From positions 62,001 to 126,000 of the forward strand of contig NZ_QKWJ01000005.1 of assembly GCF_003353055.1 (NCBI RefSeq): DNA of 64,000 nt. Reading direction: 5' to 3'. How positions within the stretch are numbered: position 1 is the stretch's first letter; the number at the start of each line of letters is the position of its first letter. Positions 8,154 through 18,185 of the stretch are shown here, piece after piece. This stretch comes from Cupriavidus lacunae (GTDB taxonomy: Bacteria > Pseudomonadota > Gammaproteobacteria > Burkholderiales > Burkholderiaceae). The notes beneath the pieces are model-generated. The model was not told the origin of the DNA and did no database searches. It saw only the letters and a list, made by a program, of their open reading frames with translations. The translations under genes and the position numbers were made by a program.

Positions 8154-9503
8154 GTGGCGACCGTAATCGGCCGTACCGCAACGCGGTTCTTTGGTTCGCT
8201 GTTCTGGCGGACCTTCATGCTGATCGCCCTGTTGCTGGCAATCTCGCTGGGCATCTGGTTCCAGAGCTACCGGCTGTTCGAACGCGCCCCGCGCGCGCAG
8301 CAGATCGCCATGCAGGTGGTCAGCGTGGTCAAGCTCACGCGCGCCGCGCTGCTCTATTCCGACCCCGCGCGGCGGCGTTTCCTGCTGCTCGACCTGGTGC
8401 AGAACGAAGGCATCAAGGTCTATCCGCGCGAGAAGGACGACGACTTCGCCGCGCCCACCGCCAACCCGTTCCTGACCACGCTGGTGCAGCAGGAGATCCG
8501 CGGCCGGCTGGGCGAAGACACGGTGCTGGCCACCACTGTCAACGACATTCCAGGCGTGTGGGTCAGCTTTGAGATCGAGGGCGATGACTACTGGGTGGCG
8601 ATCAGCCCCGAGCGCTTCGAGCGCGTGCCCGGCATCCAGTGGCTGTGGTGGAGTATTGCCGCGCTGCTGCTGTCGATCATCGGCGCGGCCTTTATCACTG
8701 CGCGCGTCAACTACCCGCTCAAGCGGCTGGCCAACGCCGCGCGCGCCATCGGCGCCGGCGGCGACCCGCCGCCGCTGCCCGAGCACGGCGCCAGCGAAGT
8801 GGCGCTGGCCAACCACAGCTTCAACCAGATGGTGCGCGACCTGCGCCAGCTTGACGACGACCGCGTGGTGATGCTGGCCGGCATCTCGCACGACCTGCGC
8901 ACGCCGCTGACGCGGCTGCGGCTGGAAACCGAGATGTCACCGATGGACGGCATCACGCGCGACGCCATGATCGCCGACATCGAACAGATGGACGCCATCA
9001 TCGGCCAGTTCCTCAACTATGCGCGCCCGCCGCTGGAGACCGTCGAGCCGGTGGACTTGTCGGCCCTGGTGCACGATGCCGTGGGCGTCTATGCCGCGCA
9101 CGACGACGTGCGCGTGCACGTGCGCGCCAACGCGCCGGTGATGGCGGTGGCCAACCGCATGGAAGTGCAGCGCATCCTGGACAACCTGGTCGAGAACGCG
9201 CGCCGCTATGCCAAGGACGAGCAGAGCGGCATGGCCGTGGTGGAAATCTCCACGCGCGTGGACGACAAGGAGGCGGTGCTGACGGTGGCCGACCACGGCG
9301 TCGGCGTGCCCGACGGCCAGCTGTCGCTGCTCACGCGGCCCTTCTACCGGCTCGACAGCGCGCGCAGCGAGGCCAAGGGCGCCGGGCTGGGCATGTCCAT
9401 CGTCAACCGCATCATGCAGCGCAACGGCGGCCGGCTGCTGCTGGCCAACCGCGCCGCCCCGGCCACGGGGCTGGTGGTCAGCGCGTGCTTCCGGCGCGCC
9501 TGA
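8154..9503 (+). CDS. envZ: EnvZ-type sensor histidine kinase
   Basis: Inner-membrane kinase of 449 residues that should phosphorylate the preceding OmpR. TM helices lie at about 20-37 and 163-183, with a periplasmic domain of about 125 residues between them. A HAMP linker follows, then the HisKA motif AGISHDLRTPLTRLRLE with phosphoacceptor H246, an N box (NLVENARRYA), and G boxes (DHGVGVP, GAGLGMSIV). Translation starts at a GTG. The gene shows no truncation; all catalytic boxes are present. Confidence 0.92.
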   Translation: MATVIGRTATRFFGSLFWRTFMLIALLLAISLGIWFQSYRLFERAPRAQQIAMQVVSVVKLTRAALLYSDPARRRFLLLDLVQNEGIKVYPREKDDDFAAPTANPFLTTLVQQEIRGRLGEDTVLATTVNDIPGVWVSFEIEGDDYWVAISPERFERVPGIQWLWWSIAALLLSIIGAAFITARVNYPLKRLANAARAIGAGGDPPPLPEHGASEVALANHSFNQMVRDLRQLDDDRVVMLAGISHDLRTPLTRLRLETEMSPMDGITRDAMIADIEQMDAIIGQFLNYARPPLETVEPVDLSALVHDAVGVYAAHDDVRVHVRANAPVMAVANRMEVQRILDNLVENARRYAKDEQSGMAVVEISTRVDDKEAVLTVADHGVGVPDGQLSLLTRPFYRLDSARSEAKGAGLGMSIVNRIMQRNGGRLLLANRAAPATGLVVSACFRRA

Positions 9504-9525
9504 TCGGTCATATCGGGCGCCTGCC

Positions 9526-9594
9526 AGGCACTTTGACAGGTTATCGACAGCCGTTGATAGCCTTCTGAAAGGCATTTGACAGGGCAATGACAGG
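9526..9594. repeat. imperfect 25-base direct repeat upstream of the MFS gene
   Basis: Copy 1 (9526-9550) and copy 2 (9570-9594) start 44 bases apart. Both contain AGGCA, then TTTGACAGG and a second GACAG word. TTGACAGG occurs at 9533 and 9576, and ATGACAGG at 9587, exactly 11 bases after the second. The spacings are near whole helical turns, suggesting tandem binding sites for an activator of the symporter gene. Inference only. Confidence 0.4.
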
Positions 9595-9726
9595 GGCTCG
9601 GCGCACACTGGCCCCCGTCATCAGGCCCGCGGCGATCCTTCCCCTCACGGCGCGGCCCGCGCGCCTGGCTGACTTCTCCGAAAAAATCATGCCGCCGGCC
9701 CCACCGGCGGTGACTGAGAGACAGCC

Positions 9727-11028
9727 ATGTCAGATACCTCCGCAGCCACCTCCGGCTCGCAGCACGGGTTCCGCACCGTGTTCCGCGTCGTCAGCGGCAA
9801 CTTCCTAGAAATGTACGACTTCATGGTGTACGGCTTCTACGCCGCCGCCATCGCCAGGACGTTCTTCCCCAGCGGCGACGAGTTCGCCTCGCTGATGCTC
9901 TCGCTCGCCACCTTCGGCGCGGGCTTCCTGATGCGCCCGCTGGGCGCGATCGTGCTGGGCGCGTATATCGACCACCATGGCCGCCGCAAGGGCCTGATCA
10001 TGACCCTGGTGCTGATGGCCCTGGGCACGCTGCTGATCGCCTGCGTGCCGGGCTACGCCACCATCGGCGTGGCCGCGCCGCTGCTGGTGCTGGCCGGGCG
10101 CCTGCTGCAGGGCTTCTCGGCGGGCGTGGAACTGGGCGGGGTCTCGGTCTACCTGTCGGAAATCGCCAAGCCCGGATGCAAGGGCTTCTATGTCGCGTGG
10201 CAGTCGGGCAGCCAGCAGGTGGCGGTGATCTTTGCCGGCCTGCTGGGCGTGATCCTGCATGCCACGCTGGCGCCGGCGCAGATGGACGAATGGGGCTGGC
10301 GCATTCCCTTCCTGGTCGGCTGCCTGATCGTGCCGTTCCTGTTCCTGATCCGCCGCTCGCTGGAAGAGACCGAAGCCTTCAAGGCGCGCAAGCACCGCCC
10401 CGCCATCAGCGAGATCTACCGCTCGATGCTGGACAACTGGCGCATCATCCTGGCCGGCTGCATGATGGTGGTGATGACCACGGTGTCGTTCTACATGATC
10501 ACCGCGTACACGCCGACCTTCGGCAAGACCGTGCTGAAGCTGGGCGACACCGACAACCTGATCGTCACCATGTGCGTGGGCCTGTCGAACTTTATCTGGC
10601 TGCCGCTCATGGGCGCGCTGTCGGACCGCATCGGGCGCAAGCCGCTGCTGGTGTTCTTCACCGTGGCGACACTGCTGACCGCCTACCCTGCCGTGTCGTG
10701 GCTGGTGGCAGAGCCGTCGTTCTCGCGGCTGCTGATGGTCGAGCTGTGGCTGTCGTTCCTGTACGGCAGCTATAACGGCGCGATGGTCGTGGCGCTGACC
10801 GAGATCATGCCGCCCGCCGTGCGCACCACCGGCTTCTCGCTGGCCTACAGCCTGGCCACGGCGCTGTTTGGCGGCTTCACCCCGGCGATCTCGACCTACC
10901 TGATCCACGCCACCGGCAACAAGGCGGCACCGGGGCTGTGGCTGATGTTCGCTGCGCTGTGCGGGCTGGTCGCCACGCTGGTGATTTTCCGCGCGCGCCG
11001 CGCGGGGGCTGTGCTGCATCCGGCTTGA
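9727..11028 (+). CDS. MFS metabolite:proton symporter, citrate/tricarballylate (CitA/TcuC) type
   Basis: Inner-membrane transporter of 433 residues with about 12 hydrophobic helices. It belongs to the metabolite:H+ symporter family, shown by the N-terminal signature [13 protein letters not shown], the loop 2-3 motif [12 protein letters not shown] and its second-half counterpart [11 protein letters not shown]. The closest remembered relatives are the citrate carrier CitA and the tricarballylate carrier TcuC. The ATG follows a weak purine-rich stretch (GAGAGACAGCC). It stands alone without tcuAB or citrate-utilisation genes, so the true tricarboxylate substrate is open. Confidence 0.85.
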   Translation: MSDTSAATSGSQHGFRTVFRVVSGNFLEMYDFMVYGFYAAAIARTFFPSGDEFASLMLSLATFGAGFLMRPLGAIVLGAYIDHHGRRKGLIMTLVLMALGTLLIACVPGYATIGVAAPLLVLAGRLLQGFSAGVELGGVSVYLSEIAKPGCKGFYVAWQSGSQQVAVIFAGLLGVILHATLAPAQMDEWGWRIPFLVGCLIVPFLFLIRRSLEETEAFKARKHRPAISEIYRSMLDNWRIILAGCMMVVMTTVSFYMITAYTPTFGKTVLKLGDTDNLIVTMCVGLSNFIWLPLMGALSDRIGRKPLLVFFTVATLLTAYPAVSWLVAEPSFSRLLMVELWLSFLYGSYNGAMVVALTEIMPPAVRTTGFSLAYSLATALFGGFTPAISTYLIHATGNKAAPGLWLMFAALCGLVATLVIFRARRAGAVLHPA

Positions 11029-11300
11029 TTTCGCGGCAATCGTCACCAACTTGCCATAAGCGGGCCCATCGCGCATGGCATACTCGGCCTTCCGCATGAC
11101 CCAGTCATGAGGGGCCGCTCCTATGCGCCACATGCCTTGTGCCTATCGGGCTGTTTGAGAATATCAATTAGCCCCCGTGCCGGATGATGACGCATAATCA
11201 CGTTTTGTCGCGGTGCATTGCAGCAAAGTCCAGTCCCGGTCCCACGCCGGCAGCGCTGCAGCCGCACCGCTTTCATTGCAACCGTATCAGGAGAAAGTCT

Positions 11301-11849
11301 ATGAAGACCGTTGGTGACAAGCTCGAAGCCTTCCACGTCGTCGGTGTCAAGCCGGGTTTCAACAATCACGAAGAGAACGGCCAGTCGGCTTTCGAAGACA
11401 TCACCGAAAAGTCGTTCGAAGGCAAGTGGAAGGTCATCTACTTCTACCCGAAGGACTTCACCTTCGTGTGCCCGACCGAAATCGTGGCCTTCGCCAAGCT
11501 GAACGGCGACTTCGCCGACCGCGACGCGATCGTGCTGGGCGGCTCGACCGACAATGAATTCGTCAAGCTGGCATGGCGCCGCGAGCACAAGGACCTGAAC
11601 AAGCTGAACCAGTGGCAATTCGCCGACGTGACCGGTTCGCTGATCGACCAGCTGGGCGTGCGTGACCGCGCTGCCGGCGTTGCCCTGCGCGCGACCTTCA
11701 TCGTCGACCCGGACAACGTGATCCAGCACGTGTCGGTGAACAACCTGAACGTTGGCCGCAACCCGGAAGAAGTCCTGCGTATCCTGGACGGCCTGCAAAC
11801 GGACGAGCTGTGCCCGTGCAACCGTGCCGTTGGTGGCGCCACGCTGTAA
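11301..11849 (+). CDS. ahpC: alkyl hydroperoxide reductase AhpC (2-Cys peroxiredoxin)
   Basis: Cytosolic peroxiredoxin of 182 residues reducing H2O2, organic peroxides and possibly peroxynitrite. The peroxidatic cysteine is C57 in FYPKDFTFVCPTE; the C-terminus has C171 and C173 in ELCPCNRA, as in the actinobacterial-type AhpC that pairs with AhpD rather than AhpF. The start follows a strong ribosome binding site (AGGAGA, 5 bases before the ATG); the open frame continues upstream without support. ahpD follows after a terminator-like hairpin, which fits an excess of AhpC over AhpD. Confidence 0.95.
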   Translation: MKTVGDKLEAFHVVGVKPGFNNHEENGQSAFEDITEKSFEGKWKVIYFYPKDFTFVCPTEIVAFAKLNGDFADRDAIVLGGSTDNEFVKLAWRREHKDLNKLNQWQFADVTGSLIDQLGVRDRAAGVALRATFIVDPDNVIQHVSVNNLNVGRNPEEVLRILDGLQTDELCPCNRAVGGATL

Positions 11850-11881
11850 TTTGCTGTCAGTCGCCAGACACTGTGGCGATT

Positions 11882-11931
11882 CGCGGAGGGCCCTGCCCTC
11901 CGCATCAAAACCCGCTCGCGCGGGTTTTTTG
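11882..11931 (+). terminator. terminator/attenuator between ahpC and ahpD
   Basis: Two hairpins follow ahpC. The first is GCGGAGGG-CCCT-GCCCTCCGC (11882-11902). The second, AACCCGC-TCGC-GCGGGTT followed by TTTTG (about 11909-11931), has the shape of a rho-independent terminator. It ends 25 bases before the ahpD ATG, so ahpD would receive only read-through transcripts unless it has its own promoter. Confidence 0.75.
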
Positions 11932-11955
11932 AGCCCCGATCGATAGGAGAAATAA

Positions 11956-12477
11956 ATGGAATTCCTCAGCACGATTAAGAATCTCATCCCCGATTTCGCC
12001 AAGGACATCCGCCTGAACGTGGACGGCACCATTGCGCGCTCGTCGCTGGAAGGCAACGATGCGGTGGGCGTGGCGCTGGCGGCGGCCTTCGCGGCGCAGA
12101 GCAAGGTGCTGGTGGATGCCATCCGCAATGCCGGCGTGCTGTCGCCCGAGGAAACCAATGGCGCGCTGACCGCGGCCGCCTTGATGGGCATGAACAATAC
12201 CTGGTACCCGTACGTCGAAATGGCCGACGATCCCGACCTGGCCACCCAGCCGGCCGGCCTGCGCATGAACGCCTACGCTACCCATGGCGGCGTGGACAAG
12301 CGCCGTTTCGAGATGTACGCGCTGGCCGCCTCGATCGTGGGCAAGTGCCACTTCTGCGTGAAGTCGCACTACCAGTTGCTGAAGAACGAACAGGGCATGA
12401 CCGCGCAGCAGTTGCGCGACGTCGGCCGCATCGCCGCCGTGATCGTGGCGGCCGCCAACGTGATCGCCGCGCAGTAA
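11956..12477 (+). CDS. ahpD: alkyl hydroperoxidase AhpD
   Basis: Carboxymuconolactone-decarboxylase-family protein of 173 residues that recycles AhpC with electrons from lipoylated dehydrogenases. The active site is complete: E119, C131 and C134 in KCHFCVKSH, and H138, matching the Glu-Cys-x-x-Cys-His relay known in AhpD. A good ribosome binding site (TAGGAGAAATAA) precedes the ATG. The pair with ahpC is the usual arrangement in Cupriavidus and Ralstonia. Confidence 0.95.
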   Translation: MEFLSTIKNLIPDFAKDIRLNVDGTIARSSLEGNDAVGVALAAAFAAQSKVLVDAIRNAGVLSPEETNGALTAAALMGMNNTWYPYVEMADDPDLATQPAGLRMNAYATHGGVDKRRFEMYALAASIVGKCHFCVKSHYQLLKNEQGMTAQQLRDVGRIAAVIVAAANVIAAQ

Positions 12478-12503
12478 GCCCTGCCACGGCGGCCGTAGCA
12501 CAG

Positions 12504-12537
12504 CAGCCGGCAGCTTCCCATCGGGAATTGCCGGCTG
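12504..12537 (+). terminator. hairpin downstream of ahpD
   Basis: Near-perfect inverted repeat CAGCCGGCAGCTTCCC / GGGAATTGCCGGCTG with a 3-base loop and one bulge, starting 26 bases after the ahpD stop. No uridine run follows, so it may be a processing or weak termination hairpin. Confidence 0.5.
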
Positions 12538-12625
12538 TTCCCATCCTGCAACCGCCCCGCACCAGGGCTGCACACGTGCGTCGATCGGCCTACAATCCAG
12601 GCAGTACACGCACTTTCAGGTTGCC

Positions 12626-13201
12626 ATGACCCTGCCTTCGCCGACTTCTCCCCGCTTTCACTACCGCCTCGCGGCGGTGCATGACTGGGGCGACATCGCC
12701 GCCGTCACGCAACAAGCCTACGGCCAATATGAGCTGGCCATCATGGAAGACTGCCGCGCGTCGTTCCAGCGCGGCATGCAGGCGGTGCTGGCGACCAGCC
12801 ATCCGGACATGGAATGGTGGGTGGCGGAAACCGATCACGGCATCATGGGCGCCGTGCTGTTCTGCCATCCGGGCGCCACGCTGCCGGCACTGGACGGCAG
12901 CACCATCACCCTGACCCAGCCGGAAGCGCGGCTGCTGTCGGTCAGCCCGCAGGCGCGCGGCCTGGGCCTGGGCCGCACCCTGATGCAGATCTGCGTGCAA
13001 CGCGCACGCGATATCGGCGCGCCCACGCTGGTGGTGCGTACGATGCCGGAAATGGCATCGGCCAACCGGCTGTGTCAGCAGATGGGCTTCGCCAAGCGTA
13101 CCGAAGCCGGCGCGCGCAGCGGCGCCATGGCCCGCCTGATCGACTACACCTACGCCATCACGCCGGATAGCGCGCCGGCGCCCGACGCCCCGCGCGCCTA
13201 G
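12626..13201 (+). CDS. GNAT-family N-acetyltransferase
   Basis: Acetyl-CoA-dependent acyltransferase of 191 residues. The pyrophosphate-binding motif A is clear: LLSVSPQARGLGLGRTLMQ around residues 103-121, followed by a typical beta5/alpha4 segment (TLVVRTMPEM, ANRLCQQMGFAKR). The acceptor is unknown. It is convergent with ispF, ending one base before the ispF stop. It has no apparent operon partner. Confidence 0.85.
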   Translation: MTLPSPTSPRFHYRLAAVHDWGDIAAVTQQAYGQYELAIMEDCRASFQRGMQAVLATSHPDMEWWVAETDHGIMGAVLFCHPGATLPALDGSTITLTQPEARLLSVSPQARGLGLGRTLMQICVQRARDIGAPTLVVRTMPEMASANRLCQQMGFAKRTEAGARSGAMARLIDYTYAITPDSAPAPDAPRA

Positions 13202-13202
13202 T

Positions 13203-13712
13203 TCAGTCCTGCACGTCCGCCACCGAGGCGCGCCAGACCAGCACCGCGGCCTGGGCCACGATGCCTTCCTGGCGCCCTTCGAAGCCCAGCTTCTCGTTGG
13301 TCTTGGCCTTGACGTTGCAACGCCCGGGTGCAATCCCCAGGTCTTCCGCCAGGTTGGCCACCATCGCACCGATATGCGGCGCCAGCCTGGGCGCCTGCGC
13401 GATCACCGTGGCATCCACATTGCCGATTTCATAGCCCGCCGCGCGTACGCGGCGCGCGGCCTCGCGCAGCAGCGCGCGGCTGTCGGCCCCCGCGAACTGC
13501 GGGTCGGTGTCGGGAAAATGCCGGCCGATATCGCCCAGCGCGGCCGCGCCGAAGAGCGCGTCGGTGACCGCGTGCAGCAGCGCGTCCGCATCGGAATGGC
13601 CCAGCAGGCCGCGGTCGTGCGGGATCTCGACCCCGCCCAGGATCAGCTTGCGGCCGGGCACCAGTGCGTGGACGTCATAGCCCTGTCCCACGCGGATATC
13701 GAAAGGCATCAT
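13203..13712 (-). CDS. ispF: 2-C-methyl-D-erythritol 2,4-cyclodiphosphate synthase
   Basis: MEP-pathway enzyme of 169 residues forming the cyclic diphosphate from CDP-methylerythritol phosphate. Zinc ligands are in place: D13 and H15 in YDVHAL, and H47 in [11 protein letters not shown]. The substrate loop GHSDAD and C-terminal [16 protein letters not shown] are family signatures. Two adjacent ATG codons (13712 and 13709) could start it. It sits 4 bases after ispD, so the two are co-transcribed and probably coupled. Confidence 0.96.
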   Translation of the reverse strand: MMPFDIRVGQGYDVHALVPGRKLILGGVEIPHDRGLLGHSDADALLHAVTDALFGAAALGDIGRHFPDTDPQFAGADSRALLREAARRVRAAGYEIGNVDATVIAQAPRLAPHIGAMVANLAEDLGIAPGRCNVKAKTNEKLGFEGRQEGIVAQAAVLVWRASVADVQD

Positions 13713-13716
13713 GCGA

Positions 13717-14457
13717 TTAGGCTCCTTTGCCGTCGTTGCCCAGCAGCACTTCGGCCAGTGCGAAGTCCTCCGGGTAGGTCACCTTGAAATTGCGCAGCGA
13801 GCCGTTGACCAGCCGCGGATGCAGCCCCAGGCGCTCGATCGCGCTGGCCTCGTCGGTCACCACCGCGCCCGCCGCCATGGCGTCCTGCAGCGCCTGGCGC
13901 AGCACGCCGAGGCGGAACATCTGCGGCGTCTGCGCCTGCCACAGCCCTTCGCGCGGCACCGTGGCGCCGATGCGGGCATCGTCCTGCGCGCGCTTGAGCG
14001 TATCGGGCACCGGCACTGCCAGGATGCCGCCGATGGCAGCGTCCGGATCGTCGTCGCCGTCGCTTTCCACTGCGCGCACCAGGGCGTGGATCATCGCCGG
14101 GGTCAGGCCCGGGCGCGCGGCGTCGTGCACCAGCACCCAGTCGCTGTCGGTCGCGCCCAGCTGCGCCAGGTGGTGCAGGCCAGCCAGCACCGAGGCGTGG
14201 CGGGTATCGCCGCCGACAAAGGCGGTGTCGAAGCGCAGCCCGGCAAACGCGGCCGCGCCGAAGCGCGATTCCAGCGGCATGTCGTCGGGCGCCAGTACCA
14301 ATGCGGTGGCGTTGATGGCGTCGCACGCCGAGAATGCCGCCAGCGCATACCAGATCATCGGCCGGCCGGCCACGGTCTGGTATTGCTTGGGCACGGCACC
14401 GCCGGCGCGGCTGCCGGTACCGGCACAGGGAATCAGGGCAAAGCGGCGAGCGGACAC
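13717..14457 (-). CDS. ispD: 2-C-methyl-D-erythritol 4-phosphate cytidylyltransferase
   Basis: Transfers CMP from CTP to methylerythritol 4-phosphate, two steps before IspF in the MEP pathway. The nucleotide-binding N-terminus [13 protein letters not shown] with PKQY, the [11 protein letters not shown] segment and TQTPQMFRL are diagnostic. I chose the GTG at 14457 ([15 protein letters not shown], 246 residues) because family members begin a few residues before FALIP. An ATG at 14529 would add 24 unconserved residues and starts within a few bases of an AT-rich -10-like element. Neither start has a clear ribosome binding site. Confidence 0.93.
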   Translation of the reverse strand: MSARRFALIPCAGTGSRAGGAVPKQYQTVAGRPMIWYALAAFSACDAINATALVLAPDDMPLESRFGAAAFAGLRFDTAFVGGDTRHASVLAGLHHLAQLGATDSDWVLVHDAARPGLTPAMIHALVRAVESDGDDDPDAAIGGILAVPVPDTLKRAQDDARIGATVPREGLWQAQTPQMFRLGVLRQALQDAMAAGAVVTDEASAIERLGLHPRLVNGSLRNFKVTYPEDFALAEVLLGNDGKGA

Positions 14458-14531
14458 AGGATCGGCGTGGAGTGAAAGAGGCGCGGGCGCCCGCCGGCCA
14501 GCATGGTCAGCGGGACAACCGGTGCGCATTC

Positions 14532-14537
14532 TATAAT
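14532..14537 (+). promoter_or_regulatory. -10-like TATAAT upstream of mfd
   Basis: A perfect TATAAT on the plus strand, about 130 bases before the mfd ATG, in an otherwise GC-rich intergenic region. No good -35 hexamer lies 16-18 bases upstream. The same AT patch could act as a -10 (TATTAT) for ispD on the other strand, implying overlapping divergent promoters. Confidence 0.4.
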
Positions 14538-14666
14538 ACGGCCCTTGCCCGCCGCCATGCCGCGCTATCGTACGCGGCAGGCGCCATGGGCACCTGAGAT
14601 CCCCTGTTCCGCCCCCCGCCCGCAACGCCGGCGGGGTGTCGTCGTTTTGAACGCCCCGCTGCCGAC

Positions 14667-17600
14667 ATGCCTGACGCCAAGCCCGCCTTCCCCTTTGTCA
14701 ACCTGCCGCTGGTCAAGCCGGGGCTGCGCCACAGCGTGGCCGGCCTGCGCGGCTCGGCCGATGCGCTGGCGGTGGCCGCGTACGCGCGCCAGCACCGCGA
14801 GCGCGCGCCGATGCTGGCCGTGGTCTGCTCCCATGCCGTCGATGCCCAGCGCCTGGCCGAGGAAATCCCCTGGTTCGCGCCGGAGCTGCGCGTGCGCCTG
14901 CTGCCCGACTGGGAAACCCTGCCCTACGACAGCTTCTCGCCGCACCAGGACCTGGTATCCGAGCGCCTGGCCACGCTGCACGACATCCAGACCGGGCAAT
15001 GCGACGTGATGCTGGTGCCGGCCACCACCGCGCTGTACCGGCTCGCGCCGCCGGCGTTCCTGGCCGCCTACACCTTCTTCTTCAAGCAGGGCGAGCGCCT
15101 GGACGAGAACGCGCTCAAGGCCCAGTTCACGCTGGCCGGCTACGAGCACGTCAGCGCGGTGATGCGCCCCGGCGAATACAGCGTGCGCGGCGGCCTGATC
15201 GACCTGTACCCGATGGGCTCGGCGCTGCCGTACCGGATCGACCTGTTCGGCGACGAGATCGAGACCATCCGCGCGTTCGACCCCGACACCCAGCGCAGCC
15301 TGTACCCGGTCAAGGAAGTGCGCCTGCTGCCCGGGCGCGAGTTCCCGCTCGACGAAGCCGCGCGCACCGCCTTCCGCGGCCGCTGGCGCGAGCTGTTCGA
15401 GGGCGACCCGACCAAGTCGCCGATCTACAAGGACATTGGCAACGGCGTGCCGTCGGCCGGCATCGAGTACTACCTGCCGCTGTTCTTCGAGCACAGCGCC
15501 ACCGTGTTCGACTACCTGCCCGCCGAGACGCAACTCGTCTTTGCCGGCAATGTCGACGAGGCCATCCGCCGCTTCTGGGCCGATACCACGCAGCGCTACA
15601 ACTTCATGCGCCACGACCGCGAGCGCCCGCTGCTGCCGCCCGCGGACCTGTTCCTGTCCGAGGAGCAGTTCTTCGTCGCCGCCAAGCCGATGGCGCGGCT
15701 GGTGCTGCAGGCCGAGGCCAATGCGGACCAGGCAGCGTTCTCGGCCATCCTGCCCGACGTCGCGGTCAACCGCCGCGCCGACGACCCGCTGGTCAACCTG
15801 GAAGCGCTGCTGCTCGACAAGCAGACCCGCGTGCTGATGTGCGCCGACTCGGCCGGGCGGCGCGAGACGCTGCTGCAGCTCTTTGCCGAAAGCGGCCTGC
15901 GCCCGCAGCCGGTGGACGACTTTGCCGCGTTCCTGGCCGGCGACTCGCATTTCTCGATCGCGGTGGCGCCGCTGCAGAGCGGCTTTGCGCTGCCGCAGGG
16001 GCAAATCGCCTTTGTCACCGAGGCCGAGCTGTATGCCGGCACCGCACGCCGCACCGGACGCCGCAAGCAGGAACAGGCTTCCGCCGTCGACTCGATGGTG
16101 CGCGACCTGGCCGAGCTGAAGATCGGCGACCCGGTGGTGCACAGCGAGCACGGCATCGGCCGCTACCAGGGCCTGGTCACGCTCGACATGGGCCAGGGCG
16201 ACGAGGAATTCCTGCACCTGGACTACGACAAGGCCAGCAAGCTGTACGTGCCGGTGCACCAGCTGCACGTGATCTCGCGCTACTCCGGCGCCGACCCGGA
16301 TACCGCGCCGCTGCACCACCTGGGCTCGGGCCAGTGGGACAAGGCCAAGCGCAAGGCTGCCCAGCAGATCCGCGACACCGCGGCCGAGCTGCTCAACCTG
16401 TACGCGCGCCGTGCCGCGCGCGAGGGCTTTGCCTTCCCGCTCTCACCCAAGGACTACGAGACCTTTGCCGAGAGCTTCGGCTTCGAGGAAACGCCGGACC
16501 AGGCCGCCGCCATTGCCGCCGTGATCGCCGACATGACCTCGGGCAAGCCGATGGACCGCCTGGTGTGCGGGGATGTCGGCTTCGGCAAGACCGAGGTGGC
16601 GCTGCGCGCGGCCTTTGTCGCGGTGCTGGGCGGCAAGCAGGTGGCGATGCTGGCGCCGACCACGCTGCTGGCCGAGCAGCATTTCCAGACGCTGTCCGAC
16701 CGCTTTGCCGAATGGCCGGTGCGCATCGTCGAGCTGTCGCGCTTCAAGACCAAGAAAGAGATCGACGCGGCCATCAAGCAGATCAACGAAGGCACCGTCG
16801 ACATCGTCATCGGCACGCACAAGATCCTGTCCGACCAGGTCAGGTTCGAGCGCCTGGGCCTGGTCATCATCGACGAGGAACACCGTTTCGGCGTGCGCCA
16901 GAAGGAGGCGCTGAAGACCCTGCGCGCCGAGGTCGACATACTGACCCTGACCGCCACGCCGATCCCGCGCACGCTGGGCATGGCGCTGGAAGGCCTGCGC
17001 GACTTCTCGGTGATCGCGACCGCGCCGCAGAAGCGGCTGGCGATCAAGACCTTCGTGCGGCGCGAGGAAGATGGCGTGATCCGCGAGGCCATCCTGCGCG
17101 AGCTCAAGCGCGGCGGCCAGGTCTACTTCCTGCACAACGAGGTCGAGACCATCGAGAACAAGCGCGCGCGGCTGGCCGAGCTGGTGCCGGAGGCGCGCAT
17201 TGCCGTCGCGCATGGCCAGATGCATGAGCGCGAGCTGGAGCGCGTGATGCGCGACTTCGTCGCGCGCCGCGACAACATCCTGCTGTGCACCACCATCATC
17301 GAGACCGGCATCGACGTGCCGACCGCCAACACCATCCTGATCCACCGCTCCGACAAGTTCGGCCTGGCGCAGCTGCACCAGCTGCGCGGCCGGGTCGGGC
17401 GCTCGCACCACCAGGCCTATGCCTACCTGCTGGTGCATGACGTCGAAGGCCTGACCAAGCAGGCGCAGCGCCGGCTGGAGGCGATCCAGCAGATGGAGGA
17501 ACTGGGCTCGGGCTTCTACCTGGCCATGCACGACCTGGAGATCCGTGGCGCGGGCGAGGTGCTCGGCGACAAGCAGTCGGGCGAGATCCACGAGATCGGC

Positions 17601-18116
17601 TTCCAGCTCTACACCGACATGCTCAACGCCGCGGTCAAGGCGCTCAAGGCCGGCAAGGAGCCCGACCTGATGGCGCCGCTGGCCGCCACCACCGAGATCA
17701 ACCTGGGCACGCCGGCGCTGCTGCCCAACGACTACTGCGCCGACGTGCACGAGCGCCTGTCGCTGTACAAGCGGCTGGCCAACTGCGAGACCGCGGAGCG
17801 CGTGGACGATATCCAGGAAGAGCTGATCGACCGCTTCGGCCGGTTGCCGGCGCAGGCACAGGCGCTGGTCGAAACCCACCGGCTGCGCATTGCCGCGGCG
17901 CCGCTGGGCGTGCGCAAGATCGACGCGGGCGAGGCCAGCATCAGCGTGCAGTTCGTGCCCAACCCGCCGATCGACGCGATGCGCATCATCGACCTGGTGC
18001 AGAAGAACCGCCATATCAAGCTGGCCGGGCAGGACAAGCTGCGCATCGAGGCCAAGATGCCCGACGTGGCGATCCGCGCGCAGACCATCAAGCATACGTT
18101 GCGGCAACTGGCCTAG
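14667..18116 (+). CDS. mfd: transcription-repair coupling factor Mfd
   Basis: ATP-dependent DNA translocase of 1149 residues that removes stalled RNA polymerase from lesions and recruits UvrA. Domains in order: the UvrB-homology module (about 1-350, including [14 protein letters not shown]), the RNA-polymerase-interacting Tudor-like domain ([15 protein letters not shown]), the RecG-like helicase with Walker [14 protein letters not shown] and DEEH box [10 protein letters not shown], motif [19 protein letters not shown], and the C-terminal TRCF domain. Full length for the family. It is divergent from ispD and followed by argE. Confidence 0.97.
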   Translation: MPDAKPAFPFVNLPLVKPGLRHSVAGLRGSADALAVAAYARQHRERAPMLAVVCSHAVDAQRLAEEIPWFAPELRVRLLPDWETLPYDSFSPHQDLVSERLATLHDIQTGQCDVMLVPATTALYRLAPPAFLAAYTFFFKQGERLDENALKAQFTLAGYEHVSAVMRPGEYSVRGGLIDLYPMGSALPYRIDLFGDEIETIRAFDPDTQRSLYPVKEVRLLPGREFPLDEAARTAFRGRWRELFEGDPTKSPIYKDIGNGVPSAGIEYYLPLFFEHSATVFDYLPAETQLVFAGNVDEAIRRFWADTTQRYNFMRHDRERPLLPPADLFLSEEQFFVAAKPMARLVLQAEANADQAAFSAILPDVAVNRRADDPLVNLEALLLDKQTRVLMCADSAGRRETLLQLFAESGLRPQPVDDFAAFLAGDSHFSIAVAPLQSGFALPQGQIAFVTEAELYAGTARRTGRRKQEQASAVDSMVRDLAELKIGDPVVHSEHGIGRYQGLVTLDMGQGDEEFLHLDYDKASKLYVPVHQLHVISRYSGADPDTAPLHHLGSGQWDKAKRKAAQQIRDTAAELLNLYARRAAREGFAFPLSPKDYETFAESFGFEETPDQAAAIAAVIADMTSGKPMDRLVCGDVGFGKTEVALRAAFVAVLGGKQVAMLAPTTLLAEQHFQTLSDRFAEWPVRIVELSRFKTKKEIDAAIKQINEGTVDIVIGTHKILSDQVRFERLGLVIIDEEHRFGVRQKEALKTLRAEVDILTLTATPIPRTLGMALEGLRDFSVIATAPQKRLAIKTFVRREEDGVIREAILRELKRGGQVYFLHNEVETIENKRARLAELVPEARIAVAHGQMHERELERVMRDFVARRDNILLCTTIIETGIDVPTANTILIHRSDKFGLAQLHQLRGRVGRSHHQAYAYLLVHDVEGLTKQAQRRLEAIQQMEELGSGFYLAMHDLEIRGAGEVLGDKQSGEIHEIGFQLYTDMLNAAVKALKAGKEPDLMAPLAATTEINLGTPALLPNDYCADVHERLSLYKRLANCETAERVDDIQEELIDRFGRLPAQAQALVETHRLRIAAAPLGVRKIDAGEASISVQFVPNPPIDAMRIIDLVQKNRHIKLAGQDKLRIEAKMPDVAIRAQTIKHTLRQLA

Positions 18117-18185
18117 TATCCTGCATGGACGCAGCGCGTGGCCGGGTGTAGCATCGAATCCTTAACAAGTTAGTGATATCGCCCC

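Noticed and set aside
7179-8891. A 570-codon minus-strand frame across ompR and envZ
   Set aside because: Shadow of two well-supported plus-strand genes; composition is His/Gln/Arg biased and nothing in it is recognisable.
9805-11133. A 442-codon minus-strand frame opposite the symporter gene
   Set aside because: His/Gln/Arg-rich antisense shadow; the plus frame has a typical MFS helix pattern.
11029-11300. An OxyR-type binding site upstream of ahpC
   Set aside because: The AT-rich patch around 11140-11170 does not fit the spaced ATAG/CTAT tetrads well enough to call.
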